This document shows positions 24,420-31,613 of a DNA stretch of 35,998 bases, in pieces. Source of the DNA: a virus; IMG/VR virus record IMGVR_UViG_3300011115_000345, positions 1 through 35,998 of that record; one strand, written 5' to 3'. The stretch's first letter is position 1, and every line of letters begins with the position of its first letter. The position numbers and the translations under genes are program-made. The notes beneath the pieces are model-generated. The model was not told the origin of the DNA, did no database searches, and saw nothing but the letters and a program-made list of their open reading frames with translations.

Positions 24420-25286
24420 TTACGCGAACGAGTGCTCGTAGCGGGCCGCGAACTCGTCCGTGGCCTTGTCCAGCTTCAGGGCCGCCATGGTGTCCGCCAG
24501 CGTCCACAGTGCCTTGTTCAGCTTCACATTCTCCGTGACGCCGCCCACCGCCCGGGTCGTGGTGCGCCGGCCAGTGCTGGAGCGGCCCGACACGCCGCCC
24601 TTGAGCATATTCTCCTGCACCCGGTTGTAGACCGTCCACAGGTCGTTCTGCTGGTCCTCCCAGCGATGCGCACGCAGCACGCTGCTGGGCACCACGGGGG
24701 CGTCGTCACCCCAGCGGACCTGCAGCGCGGAGGTGGCGAACGCCATCTGCTCGTCACGGGACAGCGTGATCGCCTTGTACTCGCCGATGCGGCTGCCGAT
24801 CTGCTTGGCATCCTCCAGAACCCGGGTGGCGCCCTCGATGACGTCGTCCACCACGTGCCCCGAGTGACGCACCCGGATGTTGTTGAACATGTCCCCGGCG
24901 ATCAGGCCGTTGCTGCACACGAACCGGAACACCCCGGACATGATCTGGTAGCTGCTGCTACCGTCGTGGCTGTTCAGCAGGATGATCTCGGGCACCTCGG
25001 TGTCGGTGACGATCTGGCTCTGGTGACGCATGCGCACCATGTGCTTGGTGTGCTCACGCTTGCCGGCGTCGCGCACCTTGGTCTGACGAATCTCGTAGGG
25101 CTCGAAGCCCTCAGTGCGCAAAGCGTCGATCACGTTGATCGTGGGAATGAAGCTGTAGCGGTCGCCACGGCTCTCATGGGCCTCGGCTGCCATCACGCTG
25201 GGGGCGTGGAAGGCAATCTGGCCGTTGGACAGGGGATGGTTCGAGCGGAACTCGGACTGCTTGGAAGAAGATGCGTAACGAAACAT
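24420..25286 (-). CDS. DUF932 family protein
   Basis: 288 residues. Recognised by GDRYSFIPTINVIDALRTEG, the KVRDAGKREHTKHMVRMRHQ segment, EIILLNSHDGSSSYQIMSGV and FRFVCSNGLIAGDMFNNIRV. This order is typical of DUF932 proteins (plasmid and phage proteins of unknown biochemical role, sometimes listed as phage/plasmid-like TIGR03299 relatives). The length is usual. The C-terminal half is helical. It lies next to the putative origin and the primase-helicase, so a role in replication or DNA protection is reasonable, but unproven. Confidence 0.88.
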   Translation of the reverse strand: MFRYASSSKQSEFRSNHPLSNGQIAFHAPSVMAAEAHESRGDRYSFIPTINVIDALRTEGFEPYEIRQTKVRDAGKREHTKHMVRMRHQSQIVTDTEVPEIILLNSHDGSSSYQIMSGVFRFVCSNGLIAGDMFNNIRVRHSGHVVDDVIEGATRVLEDAKQIGSRIGEYKAITLSRDEQMAFATSALQVRWGDDAPVVPSSVLRAHRWEDQQNDLWTVYNRVQENMLKGGVSGRSSTGRRTTTRAVGGVTENVKLNKALWTLADTMAALKLDKATDEFAARYEHSFA

Positions 25287-25305
25287 GATGAGGTCTTTCT
25301 AAAGA

Positions 25306-25319
25306 GCCCCCGAAGGGGC
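25306..25319 (-). terminator. Intercistronic hairpin with UUCG tetraloop
   Basis: GCCCC-CGAA-GGGGC; on the minus strand GCCCC-TTCG-GGGGC followed by TCTTTAG. It is just downstream of the stop of the 94-residue gene and upstream of DUF932. Same design as the hairpins at 24397 and 23260. Confidence 0.55.
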
Positions 25320-25326
25320 GGGGGGT

Positions 25327-25611
25327 TTAGCGGGAGGTAACGCGGACAGAGACGCTGACGGTGTTCTTGGTGTAGCCGTCGTACACCTCTTCACCGTTCT
25401 GCGCAATGAAGAACTCTTTGTCAAAAATCTTTTTGTCGCAATCGACGAGGGTGGCCTTGAAGAACGAACCCTCGAGGTTTGCACCAGCCAGCTTGACCGC
25501 GTCTTTGATCGCGTCAGCTTCTGACGTCAGGTCCGCGATCTGGGCGAGCAGCATGCCCAGACGATCTACCGAGCCTTCGTTCAACTGCACCACCAACTTT
25601 GCTTTTGCCAT
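25327..25611 (-). CDS. Unknown protein (94 aa)
   Basis: Starts MAKAKLVVQLNEGSVDRLGM with an AGGAGTTTCAAA ribosome site. The first half is a helical coiled-coil-like segment (LLAQIADLTSEADAIKDAVK) and the second a beta-rich segment (GSFFKATLVDCDKKIFDKEF; NTVSVSVRV). It is the first gene left of the repeat-rich region at 25612-25901 and may be transcribed from it. No family recognised. Confidence 0.72.
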   Translation of the reverse strand: MAKAKLVVQLNEGSVDRLGMLLAQIADLTSEADAIKDAVKLAGANLEGSFFKATLVDCDKKIFDKEFFIAQNGEEVYDGYTKNTVSVSVRVTSR

Positions 25612-25702
25612 TTTGAAACTCCTGTGTGTTTGTGTTTAGGACCTACCGCAACATTTGCTGCGATGACTGAAGTGTACAACAGTTTTCTTGTTTTTACTGC
25701 TT

Positions 25703-25748
25703 TCTGCAAAATATTTCTAATTTATTTTTATCTGTTGTTTTTTGCAGA
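25703..25748. repeat. Inverted repeat flanking a 28-base AT-rich stretch
   Basis: Perfect 9-base arms TCTGCAAAA (25703-25711) and TTTTGCAGA (25740-25748). The 28 bases between are almost all A and T. In a GC-rich genome this is a marked low-melting spot. Next to the GAAGC array it looks like a DNA unwinding element of an origin. Confidence 0.7.
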
Positions 25749-25754
25749 CAATCC

Positions 25755-25874
25755 CTTCAACTTCTTCAAAAAGCCGTGCTTCAAGCTTCAACCCCTAAAG
25801 GGGTGTTGAAGCAGTTGAAGCAGAATGCCGAGCTTCTGAAGCGCTTCTGAAGCACACTTGAAGCAGTTGAAGCA
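25755..25874. repeat. Iteron-like GAAGC repeat array, candidate replication origin
   Basis: TTGAAGC occurs four times direct (25806, 25815, 25858, 25867; pairs at 9-base spacing) and twice inverted as GCTTCAA (25778, 25785). Two perfect 11-base palindromes GCTTCTGAAGC stand end to end (25832-25842 and 25843-25853). A CCCC-TAAA-GGGG hairpin (25792-25803) sits between the inverted and direct pairs. TTGAAGCAGTTGAAGCA is an exact 17-base direct repeat (25806, 25858). The array lies between the primase-helicase stop and the AT-rich inverted repeat. Confidence 0.7.
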
Positions 25875-25901
25875 CGCTGTTTCTTGCCTGTTCGCATTCT
25901 C

Positions 25902-27932
25902 TTACGCCTTCGTCCGCACAGGCAACGTGATGCCGCCGGACGCAGTTTCTTGCAAGAAGCCCCCAGAAACCAGTTCTGTGAGGTCCCTCCCGACGTTCCT
26001 TTTGCGCTGGTCGCGCTTGGTTTCGTCGACCCGGGAGTACAGCGGCCACACCACGGCGACCAGTTCGTTGCGTGTCAGGATGCCCCCATCAACGGCCAGC
26101 AACTCGCCTGCCTTCTCTAGAATCAGCTTCTTGTTGGCGCCCTTGGGGCCCGCCACAGAGGCCACGCTGGCTCTGGTGCTGTCGGTGCTGGTGATGATGC
26201 AGGTCGTCTCGTTGTCGCCGTCGTCGTCCAGCCCCACCACGATGCCCTGCAGCCGGAAGCCGTACTCGTCCCCGTCGGCCCCGCCCTTCATCTTGGTCAC
26301 GCTAGCGACCCGGTCCTCGTCCACCCGGATGATCTCAAGCTCGAAGTCGGCGGCAGCACGCAGCCCGGACCAGCCCCGGGCGCCCCGGGACTCGTCCTTG
26401 CCGCTATGGTGGATCAGGATGACCATGGCGCCCGTCAGCCGGGTGATCTCCCTGCAGTACGCCAGCACCTTACCCATGTCCTCCCCGCTGTTCTCGTTTC
26501 CCCCGGCCATGACCTGCGCCAGCGTGTCCACCACGACCACTTCGAACTTGCCCTTGGCCCGCATCTGCTTGATCACCGCCTTGATGTCCACGTCTTCAAG
26601 GAAGTTGGGCGCCTGATCGATGAACTCCATGGGCAGTTCGGTGGACTGGATGCCGTTGTGCATGCAGTAGGCCTGCACGCGCTTGCGCATGTCCTCCTGC
26701 CCCTCCGCCGCGATCCAGCACACCCGGGCACCCTTCACCTTCAGGTCCCGCCACGCGACCGCCCGGGCCACTGCGGCCATCAGGTCGAGCACGAAGAACG
26801 ACTTGCCGGAGCCCGAGGCGCCGTAGATCACGCCAAGGGAGGCGTTGGGGATCAGCCCCTTGACGATCCAGCTTGGCTTCTGCCTGACAATGAACTCGGT
26901 GGTGTCCTTGAGCCGAAATCGCTCCTCACGGGCTGCCGTGACCTCCCGCACGCTCTTGTCTGCCTGCAGCAGATCGGGGCTCTGGGAGATGTCGTCGAAC
27001 CCGGCCAGCATGCCGGCCCGGGTGGTGGCCTTCGGTCGGGCCTTCTGGCAGTGCTCGACCCACAGGTACTGCAGCGCCCGGTCGGGGTCTTGGTTGCGGT
27101 GGGCGAGCGCCACGTCGAAGGCATGGTCGTTGACGGCCAGCACCGACAGCACGGTGGCGTCGTCCAGCCCCGCGCTGTACAACTGGACCCCGCACATGTG
27201 CAGGGTGCCCGAGCGGTCGCTGGCGGCCTCAGGGCCGTGCAGCAGGAACTCGCGGGCCATCGGGGAGATGTCGAGGGCATCGATGTCGGGCAGCAGCACC
27301 TCGGGGATGAGTTCGGGCATCTCCAGCGCGATGACGTTGGCCGCCGGGATGCTGGACTTGCGCAGGCTCGTGAACAGGGCCTGCAGCACCGCCGGCTGGG
27401 CCTGCACCATGGGCCGCACGCGCTTGGTGTCGCCCGTGATGGTCAGGAAGCGGGGGGAGTGGCCGGAGTAGACCTCGATGCCCACCTCGTGGTTGTTCCA
27501 GTCCGTCTCGAAGGTGCCGTGAGCGAGGATGCGCAGCCCGTGGCCGCTTGGGCTGATCTCGGTGTAGCTACCCATCGACTCGATGATCTCGCGTGCCCAC
27601 GGGGCGATCTGGCCGTTGTCTTGGCGGCAATTGTCGAGGTCGATGCCCACCACGTCCTTGACGCCGGTCAGCACGAAGCCCAAGCCCGCGTACCGGGTCG
27701 GGTTCAGCGCCAGCGTGGCGGCTGCCGACTCGTAGTCGCCCCAATCGGCGACCTTCTTGGTGGACAGCCCGTAGTGGCGGGCGTCGTAGGGTATCTTGTC
27801 GTACTTCTGTCTGGAGTCGTTCCAGATCGCTTTCCAGACGGCCCAGCGGCGCATGGCCTTGAGTTCTGGTGGGATGTTGGAGCCATTGAAGACCCGCCCG
27901 ATGGGAGGGAGGTCTGGCGTTGTCTGTGTCAT
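25902..27932 (-). CDS. Primase-helicase (primase/polymerase-like N-terminus, RepA-type AAA ATPase)
   Basis: 676 residues. The N-terminal domain has a primase-polymerase-like pattern: IPPELKAMRRWAVWKAIWND, VVGIDLDN (residues 94-101) with acidic catalytic candidates, and ISPSGHGLRI (126-135), as in the bifunctional primase/polymerase family. The C-terminal domain is a RecA-fold hexameric helicase of the RepA/AAA_25 type: LGVIYGASGSGKSFFVLDLM with Walker A at 371-378, VVVVDTLAQV as Walker B (465-470), and IHHSGKDESRGARGWSGLRA with the sensor His pair. A winged-helix-like tail follows (ILTRNELVAVVWPLYSR). It probably opens and primes the phage origin; the repeat region directly downstream is the likely target. 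Confidence 0.88.
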   Translation of the reverse strand: MTQTTPDLPPIGRVFNGSNIPPELKAMRRWAVWKAIWNDSRQKYDKIPYDARHYGLSTKKVADWGDYESAAATLALNPTRYAGLGFVLTGVKDVVGIDLDNCRQDNGQIAPWAREIIESMGSYTEISPSGHGLRILAHGTFETDWNNHEVGIEVYSGHSPRFLTITGDTKRVRPMVQAQPAVLQALFTSLRKSSIPAANVIALEMPELIPEVLLPDIDALDISPMAREFLLHGPEAASDRSGTLHMCGVQLYSAGLDDATVLSVLAVNDHAFDVALAHRNQDPDRALQYLWVEHCQKARPKATTRAGMLAGFDDISQSPDLLQADKSVREVTAAREERFRLKDTTEFIVRQKPSWIVKGLIPNASLGVIYGASGSGKSFFVLDLMAAVARAVAWRDLKVKGARVCWIAAEGQEDMRKRVQAYCMHNGIQSTELPMEFIDQAPNFLEDVDIKAVIKQMRAKGKFEVVVVDTLAQVMAGGNENSGEDMGKVLAYCREITRLTGAMVILIHHSGKDESRGARGWSGLRAAADFELEIIRVDEDRVASVTKMKGGADGDEYGFRLQGIVVGLDDDGDNETTCIITSTDSTRASVASVAGPKGANKKLILEKAGELLAVDGGILTRNELVAVVWPLYSRVDETKRDQRKRNVGRDLTELVSGGFLQETASGGITLPVRTKA

Positions 27933-28037
27933 GTGTCTACCCGTGTGCTACCCAGAAAAGGAACGACGGCGGGCGTGGGTAAGGCGCGTTCGGGCATGGG
28001 ATCAGCATGACCTAGCCGGGTTCTCGGGCAGTGTACC

Positions 28038-28256
28038 CTAGATGCCGTCGGTCAGCAGTTCCACGATGCGTGGGTCCACCAGCAGGGCTCGGCTGACCCC
28101 CGTGGCCTGCTCGATGGCGATCGCGCTTGATGGGGGCACGTAGCCCCTGCGCAGCCACGTCGAGATGTTCTGCTGGGTGCAGCCCAGCACGGAGGCCAGC
28201 TTGGCCTGCGAGCCGATGGCGCGGATGGCTTGGTCGATGCCGGTGAGGTCACTCAT
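28038..28256 (-). CDS. YdaS/Cro-like helix-turn-helix regulator
   Basis: 72 residues from the ATG at 28254-28256, with AAAGGA upstream and an ATGA overlap with the previous gene. The sequence AIRAIGSQAKLASVLGCTQQ, NISTWLRRGYVPPSSAIAIE, QATGVSRALLVDPRIVELL is a textbook Cro/YdaS helix-turn-helix: a first helix starting with I.A.GSQ..LA..LG, the turn and the NIS.WLRRG recognition helix. It presumably represses phage promoters, perhaps that at 32521-32549. Presence of such a regulator without an integrase in this window leaves open a temperate life style. Confidence 0.88.
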   Translation of the reverse strand: MSDLTGIDQAIRAIGSQAKLASVLGCTQQNISTWLRRGYVPPSSAIAIEQATGVSRALLVDPRIVELLTDGI

Positions 28257-28489
28257 GTCAGGTCCTTTGGGTGTGGGCAATTGTCTGGCACGGGGACCGA
28301 GCACCAGACGGCTTGGTAAGGGGAGGCGCCCCGGGGCGGCTGCCACCGGTCGATGTAGACGTCGGGCATCTTGTTGACCACCCGGTGGGCGTACCGGTAG
28401 GGCACCCCAGCGAAGTGGGCGATCTCGCTGAGGGTCAGGCCGTCCGAATGTACGCGCAGGGCGCTGCGCACGAGGAGTTCAGTCTTCAT
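28253..28489 (-). CDS. Small winged-helix-like protein (78 aa)
   Basis: Begins MKTELLVRSALRVHSDGLTL, then SEIAHFAGVPYRYAHRVVNK. The LTLSEIAHFAGVPYRYAHRV stretch has the spacing of a helix-turn-helix in a winged-helix domain, followed by a short beta part (VYIDRWQPPRGASPYQAVW). It could be a second DNA-binding regulator. It is ATGA-coupled to the YdaS-like gene and to the gene before it. Confidence 0.7.
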   Translation of the reverse strand: MKTELLVRSALRVHSDGLTLSEIAHFAGVPYRYAHRVVNKMPDVYIDRWQPPRGASPYQAVWCSVPVPDNCPHPKDLT

Positions 28490-28743
28490 GGCTTCTCTTC
28501 AACGGCAGCCCCGGCCAACAGCGAGTCGTACTTGTCTCGCAAATCGTTGATGCAGTCTTGCAGCATGTCCAGCCGCACCACGACGTGTGCGTCGTCGAAT
28601 GCTTTGCTGTACTTGACGCTGCCCTCGCCCTTGGTGTTGCTCCAATGTAGGTCAATCAGTTTCATGGTCGTCTCCTCTGTGGTGTTGGTTAGCCGGTACT
28701 TGATCTCGCGCTCGATGCGCTCAAACTCGTCATCTTCAGTCAT
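28486..28743 (-). CDS. Unknown protein (85 aa)
   Basis: Starts MTEDDEFERIEREIKYRLTN at an ATGA overlap; an internal ATG (MKLIDLHWSN) with GGAGACGACC upstream could also be used, giving a 59-residue form. The MKLIDLHWSNTKGEG form looks like the start of a compact beta-alpha domain ending in LDMLQDCINDLRDKYDSLLA. Two products from one frame are possible. Function unknown. Confidence 0.65.
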   Translation of the reverse strand: MTEDDEFERIEREIKYRLTNTTEETTMKLIDLHWSNTKGEGSVKYSKAFDDAHVVVRLDMLQDCINDLRDKYDSLLAGAAVEEKP

Positions 28744-28982
28744 GTGTTGCGCTCCTTGAGGTTGGTTTCCAAGGCCCGCGCAAAAAGAAGTCCTACTGTT
28801 TCTTTTTGTGGTCGATCAGCGGGCGCTAGTTTCATTTGATTCATATCGCTATAAAGTTGTGATAAAGTGGTTTTAATCTCATCATCCGTCAGCCCTACCC
28901 ACTTTCGTGGTTGCTGCGCGGCTTCCCATAGCGTCTCCAAAGACGTTAGCCATTCTGTTTTTGTCAGTGGTCTGTTGCTCAT
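28740..28982 (-). CDS. Small protein with WVGLT motif (80 aa)
   Basis: Reads MSNRPLTKTEWLTSLETLWE, then AAQQPRKWVGLTDDEIKTTL. The WVGLTDDE element is a short module found in many small phage proteins and also in the 230-residue protein encoded just before it. Both flanks are ATGA overlaps. Its C-terminal KERNT is produced by the ribosome site of the next gene being read as codons. No biochemical role known. Confidence 0.72.
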   Translation of the reverse strand: MSNRPLTKTEWLTSLETLWEAAQQPRKWVGLTDDEIKTTLSQLYSDMNQMKLAPADRPQKETVGLLFARALETNLKERNT

Positions 28983-29671
28983 GTGTTCTTCTCCTGTAAA
29001 ACTTTGGCGGCGTAAACCATTCCTGCAATGAAATATTGGTGGTCAAACATTGGGTCTTCTCCGCTCGGCATATCCTGTTTGGTCAGCCCTACCCATTGGC
29101 GTTGGGTTGGGATGCTGTACTGCGTTATCGGCCCCGGCGGAGTTATCAATCCAACCTGCTCGGCTTGCTGCTGTGCTGCGGTGGCATAGCCGAACAGTTC
29201 CGCAAACTCACCCAACATATATGTCCCCCGCGACCCGTCATCAAAGGTAATGTCGGGCGATCCGCCAGCGGTCAGTGACACAACCTCCCCGAGACTTTCG
29301 TCCTCTAGACAAATTACTTTGTCACCCACCTTTGGCATACGCATAGCCACTGGCTCTGGCTGTGCAGCAAAGTGATCCGCGAGTTCCCGCGCCTTGTGCT
29401 TGTCAATGCCTTCGCGGACTAGGCTAACTACCACCATATCGCGCCATTGGGTTGGCTCTGTCTGCTCCAGTGCAGTGCGTTTGTTCATCATGTGCGTTAG
29501 CAAAGGGCTATGACGCCCGTTTGATTGCACCATGTGCTTCGGCTCTGGCTGCTCCAGCGCGGCTGTCAGGGCGGTGATGGCTGGCCCAATAATCTCGGGT
29601 CTGCGATTGCCAGTGCTTGCGTATTCCAACGCCTCCAGCGCCATCTTCGCGGCTTGTTTCAGGTCAGTCAT
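28979..29671 (-). CDS. Modular small-phage-protein fusion with WVGLT motif (230 aa)
   Basis: Start at the ATG 29669-29671 (GGAGGGGAC site, ATGA overlap). The N-terminus MTDLKQAAKMALEALEYAST is a common short module of phage accessory proteins. A middle domain (MRMPKVGDKVICLEDESLGE, VVSLTAGGSPDITFDDGSRG) looks like an SH3-like beta barrel. The C-terminus carries RQWVGLTKQDMPSGEDPMFD and HQYFIAGMVYAAKVLQEKNT. It seems built of separate small modules that also occur singly in neighbours. Function unknown. Confidence 0.7.
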   Translation of the reverse strand: MTDLKQAAKMALEALEYASTGNRRPEIIGPAITALTAALEQPEPKHMVQSNGRHSPLLTHMMNKRTALEQTEPTQWRDMVVVSLVREGIDKHKARELADHFAAQPEPVAMRMPKVGDKVICLEDESLGEVVSLTAGGSPDITFDDGSRGTYMLGEFAELFGYATAAQQQAEQVGLITPPGPITQYSIPTQRQWVGLTKQDMPSGEDPMFDHQYFIAGMVYAAKVLQEKNT

Positions 29672-29928
29672 GTCCCCTCCTTGATGCCGTGGGCGGCTTT
29701 CCACTCCGCGACAAAAGCAATCGCGTCCAGCCCATACTCAACCAAGATGTTTTTAATCAAAGGCCACTCTGGTGGTGGCTCGGCTTGCTGCTCTGACTGC
29801 TCCAGCGCGGTGCGTAGGGCTGCTATCAAATCAGCAGTCGGGGTTTCATCGCTCCAACTCCAAGAGAGACCGTCCCAACGGTCTACCACTGCTTGCGCCG
29901 CCTGCTGCATTACTTCTCTGTTGCTCAT
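29668..29928 (-). CDS. Unknown helical protein (86 aa)
   Basis: Starts MSNREVMQQAAQAVVDRWDG after GGAGAACAC; ATGA overlaps on both sides. Contains ADLIAALRTALEQSEQQAEP, a motif of the same kind as the ALEALE/ALEQ element in the next gene, and IKNILVEYGLDAIAFVAEWK. It resembles a shorter member of the modular family of this cluster. No function assigned. Confidence 0.7.
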   Translation of the reverse strand: MSNREVMQQAAQAVVDRWDGLSWSWSDETPTADLIAALRTALEQSEQQAEPPPEWPLIKNILVEYGLDAIAFVAEWKAAHGIKEGT

Positions 29929-30170
29929 GTGTTCTCCTTGATGCGTTTCAACAAACGCGATGTAACTCCAAAGTTACCCTGTGCCATACACTTTGACATT
30001 GGGTCTGCAGGGTTTTTTACTGTCCAAGGTTTTTCTTTGTCAACAAAACAAAGTTCTTGGCTGTCGTTGATCAGTCCAATAAAGAACCGAATGCTGTCAT
30101 TTTCAACCTCGTCACCTACCCTGAAGGTAGTTTCGCCTGTGGGATTTTGAAGATAAGTTACTACGCTCAT
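29925..30170 (-). CDS. Unknown beta-rich protein (81 aa)
   Basis: Starts MSVVTYLQNPTGETTFRVGD after AAGGAGTAACC. It looks like a small beta barrel (FRVGDEVENDSIRFFIGLIN, ELCFVDKEKPWTV) with a helical tail (TSRLLKRIKENT). Codon use is less GC-rich than in the structural block. No family recognised. Confidence 0.7.
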   Translation of the reverse strand: MSVVTYLQNPTGETTFRVGDEVENDSIRFFIGLINDSQELCFVDKEKPWTVKNPADPMSKCMAQGNFGVTSRLLKRIKENT

Positions 30171-30172
30171 GG

Positions 30173-30214
30173 TTACTCCTTAATGTTGTGGGCGGCTTGT
30201 CTTAGGTTATCCAT
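30173..30214 (-). pseudogene. 13-residue relic or leader reading frame
   Basis: The frame MDNLRQAAHNIKE starts inside the end of the 70-residue gene, and its stop is 3 bases before the next start. Its sequence resembles the first residues of the MTDLKQAAKMALEAL module at 29671, so it may be what is left of a deleted module. It also bridges the only real gap in the chain of overlaps and so could serve coupling. Confidence 0.35.
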
Positions 30215-30419
30215 TGCGATCTGCCTCCCAAGTTCCGTCTTCCATTTGCTCAAACTCATTGAGTTCAGCACGGGTGTAACGAACATTGATTTTCTTCTGT
30301 TCTAACTGTGCTGCTGCCTTGCCATCTGCAAACCCTCGCTGGTACACGATCAGCAGCGTGTCGGCCTCATCGTTCAGCTTGTCCTTTGCTACTTGGCGTT
30401 TTGAGTTATAGCCTGTCAT
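30207..30419 (-). CDS. Unknown protein (70 aa)
   Basis: Reads MTGYNSKRQVAKDKLNDEAD, TLLIVYQRGFADGKAAAQLE, then KINVRYTRAELNEFEQMEDG. The YQRGFADGKAAA element recalls the G.ADG.A helix of other small proteins in this cluster (for example REAGFADGMAE at 31404). ATGA overlap with the gene before. Function unknown. Confidence 0.7.
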   Translation of the reverse strand: MTGYNSKRQVAKDKLNDEADTLLIVYQRGFADGKAAAQLEQKKINVRYTRAELNEFEQMEDGTWEADRNG

Positions 30420-30703
30420 GGCATTGCCTTTCCAAGTTCAGCAGCAGCGCGGACAATAGCGCGGCGGGTTGCGGCGTAGGGGTCTTTCTCTTCGTGAGTC
30501 CACACAAGCACGTCTACATCGTAGCCAATGGCTCCCGCATTGGCGTAGTTATCGTATTTCCCAACGATGATCTGCAATTTCACCGCCAGCCGCAGCGCAT
30601 CGCCATCGTCTTCAATGGGGTTCCACTGGTTAAACTCAATCCGCATCTTTGCCTCTTCCAGCCCACAAGCCTTCGCCGCAAGTTCCAATAGTTCTCTGTC
30701 CAT
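30416..30703 (-). CDS. Phage ABA-sandwich-like small protein (95 aa)
   Basis: The ATG at 30701-30703 is preceded by AGGGG at a good distance; an ATG 15 bases upstream is less well placed. The motif FNQWNPIEDDGDALRLAVKL and the C-terminal YAATRRAIVRAAAELGKAMP are those of a widespread small phage protein (BC1872-like, 'phage ABA sandwich'). Its role is not known to me. One base separates it from the preceding stop. Confidence 0.82.
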   Translation of the reverse strand: MDRELLELAAKACGLEEAKMRIEFNQWNPIEDDGDALRLAVKLQIIVGKYDNYANAGAIGYDVDVLVWTHEEKDPYAATRRAIVRAAAELGKAMP

Positions 30704-30704
30704 A

Positions 30705-31043
30705 TCACATCCCCTCATCGGCCAAGCATTCGGCCAAGATTAAATAAAACAATGGGTAATCAGGATCACCCAGCCGGGAATCAAAAGACTCTGTAAATTC
30801 ATTTACAGCAGTTTTTGCAAGGTAATATTCCCAGCTTGAATTGTGTTTGGGGTCTTCAGCCATCTCTCGCAACGCCGTGCTGATCGGGCCGTACTGTAGG
30901 TGGGCGTCATCCGGGTGGATGCGTTGCGGTGTTACTTCATAGTCCTGTATCACGATGCAAACAGTGTCCACCCACCCTGAGCCAAACTGCCGTTGCTCTT
31001 GTATCCTCGCCTTACGGGCGGCAGCGTGTAGTAAGCGGCTCAT
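30705..31043 (-). CDS. Unknown protein (112 aa)
   Basis: Starts MSRLLHAAARKARIQEQRQF at an ATGA overlap. The N-terminal helix is basic; GWVDTVCIVIQDYEVTPQRI and DAHLQYGPISTALREMAEDP suggest an alpha-beta fold. C-terminus acidic. No family recognised. Part of the minus-strand chain of small genes. Confidence 0.7.
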   Translation of the reverse strand: MSRLLHAAARKARIQEQRQFGSGWVDTVCIVIQDYEVTPQRIHPDDAHLQYGPISTALREMAEDPKHNSSWEYYLAKTAVNEFTESFDSRLGDPDYPLFYLILAECLADEGM

Positions 31044-31150
31044 AATTTCCCCACTCCATACCCAATTAGGTAAAAAATCACGGCTACAACCACAGGGTGT
31101 TTGAGACAACGCCCCGTGAACCACCAGTCAATAAATTTGTCAAAATTCAT
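31040..31150 (-). CDS. 36-residue single-pass membrane protein
   Basis: MNFDKFIDWWFTGRCLKHPV is followed by the hydrophobic stretch VVVAVIFYLIGYGVG, one membrane segment of about 16 residues. Start and stop both form ATGA overlaps with neighbours, and the upstream GGGGAAACAC is a good ribosome site. It is one of two 36-residue membrane peptides in this cluster. Possible roles are membrane signalling, superinfection exclusion or lysis timing; none is shown. Confidence 0.7.
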   Translation of the reverse strand: MNFDKFIDWWFTGRCLKHPVVVAVIFYLIGYGVGKL

Positions 31151-31404
31151 GTGTTTCCCCTTGCTCGGATGGCGGCAGCTAAATCTGCCGGGTGAGTTGA
31201 TTTGTCTACGTTCTCGCAAACAATAGCGCCTGCTTCCATCCCGGCAACGTAGCCACAACGGTAAGCCTCGGCAAGTGCTATTTCTGTCTTGTGTGCGGCA
31301 ACAAGGTTGGCAAAGTTAGCAAAGCCTTTAAGCCCTACAATTTCTGCCATGCCATCAGCAAACCCAGCCTCTCGCGCCAGCTTGATGATTTCGTCTTTAG
31401 TCAT
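31147..31404 (-). CDS. Small protein with AIRARGNT tail (85 aa)
   Basis: Starts MTKDEIIKLAREAGFADGMA. The end reads AIVCENVDKSTHPADLAAAI followed by RARGNT, a C-terminal element common in small phage proteins and shared with the 70-residue gene just upstream. The last codons double as the ribosome site (GGGGAAACACATGA) of the next gene. ATGA overlaps both sides. Function unknown. Confidence 0.75.
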   Translation of the reverse strand: MTKDEIIKLAREAGFADGMAEIVGLKGFANFANLVAAHKTEIALAEAYRCGYVAGMEAGAIVCENVDKSTHPADLAAAIRARGNT

Positions 31405-31613
31405 GTGTTTCCCCTTGCTCTGATAGCTTCGGCAAAATGCAGCCGTGATGGATAACGGACATGGTTTTCACACAGTTTCGCGCAAGCCTCCCTCTCAGCC
31501 TCGGCGCAGGCTTTGCCCCATGCCAGCATCTGCTCGGAGGTGTAGCCCGGTATCTGTACCTTTTCGCCTGTAGCAAAGACAGTGGCAACGGTCACAGGTT
31601 TAGGTAGTTTCAT
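31401..31613 (-). CDS. Small protein with AIRARGNT tail (70 aa)
   Basis: Start MKLPKPVTVATVFATGEKVQ is fixed by the ATGA overlap at 31610-31613; the longer upstream frame is the shadow of the membrane-peptide gene. YTSEQMLAWGKACAEAEREA is followed by CAKLCENHVRYPSRL and AEAIRARGNT. The CEN...AIRARGNT element is paralogous to that of the 85-residue gene, including 19 identical bases at the gene ends. Function unknown. Confidence 0.75.
   Translation of the reverse strand: MKLPKPVTVATVFATGEKVQIPGYTSEQMLAWGKACAEAEREACAKLCENHVRYPSRLHFAEAIRARGNT

Noticed and set aside
25778-25874. GAAGC repeats as a CRISPR array
   Set aside because: Units are 7-17 bases, partly inverted, with 2-9 base spacing and no spacer-sized unique sequences.
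27937-28008. 23-codon frame (MLIPCPNAPYPRPPSFLF...) upstream of the primase-helicase
   Set aside because: The ribosome site is weak and the composition Pro-rich. It could be a leader peptide, but there is no overlap or motif to support it.
26406-28010. 534-codon open frame on the plus strand opposite the primase-helicase
   Set aside because: It mirrors the coding strand of a gene with clear Walker motifs. Its composition is Val/Leu/Gly/His/Arg-heavy with no fold signal, a normal shadow in GC-rich DNA.
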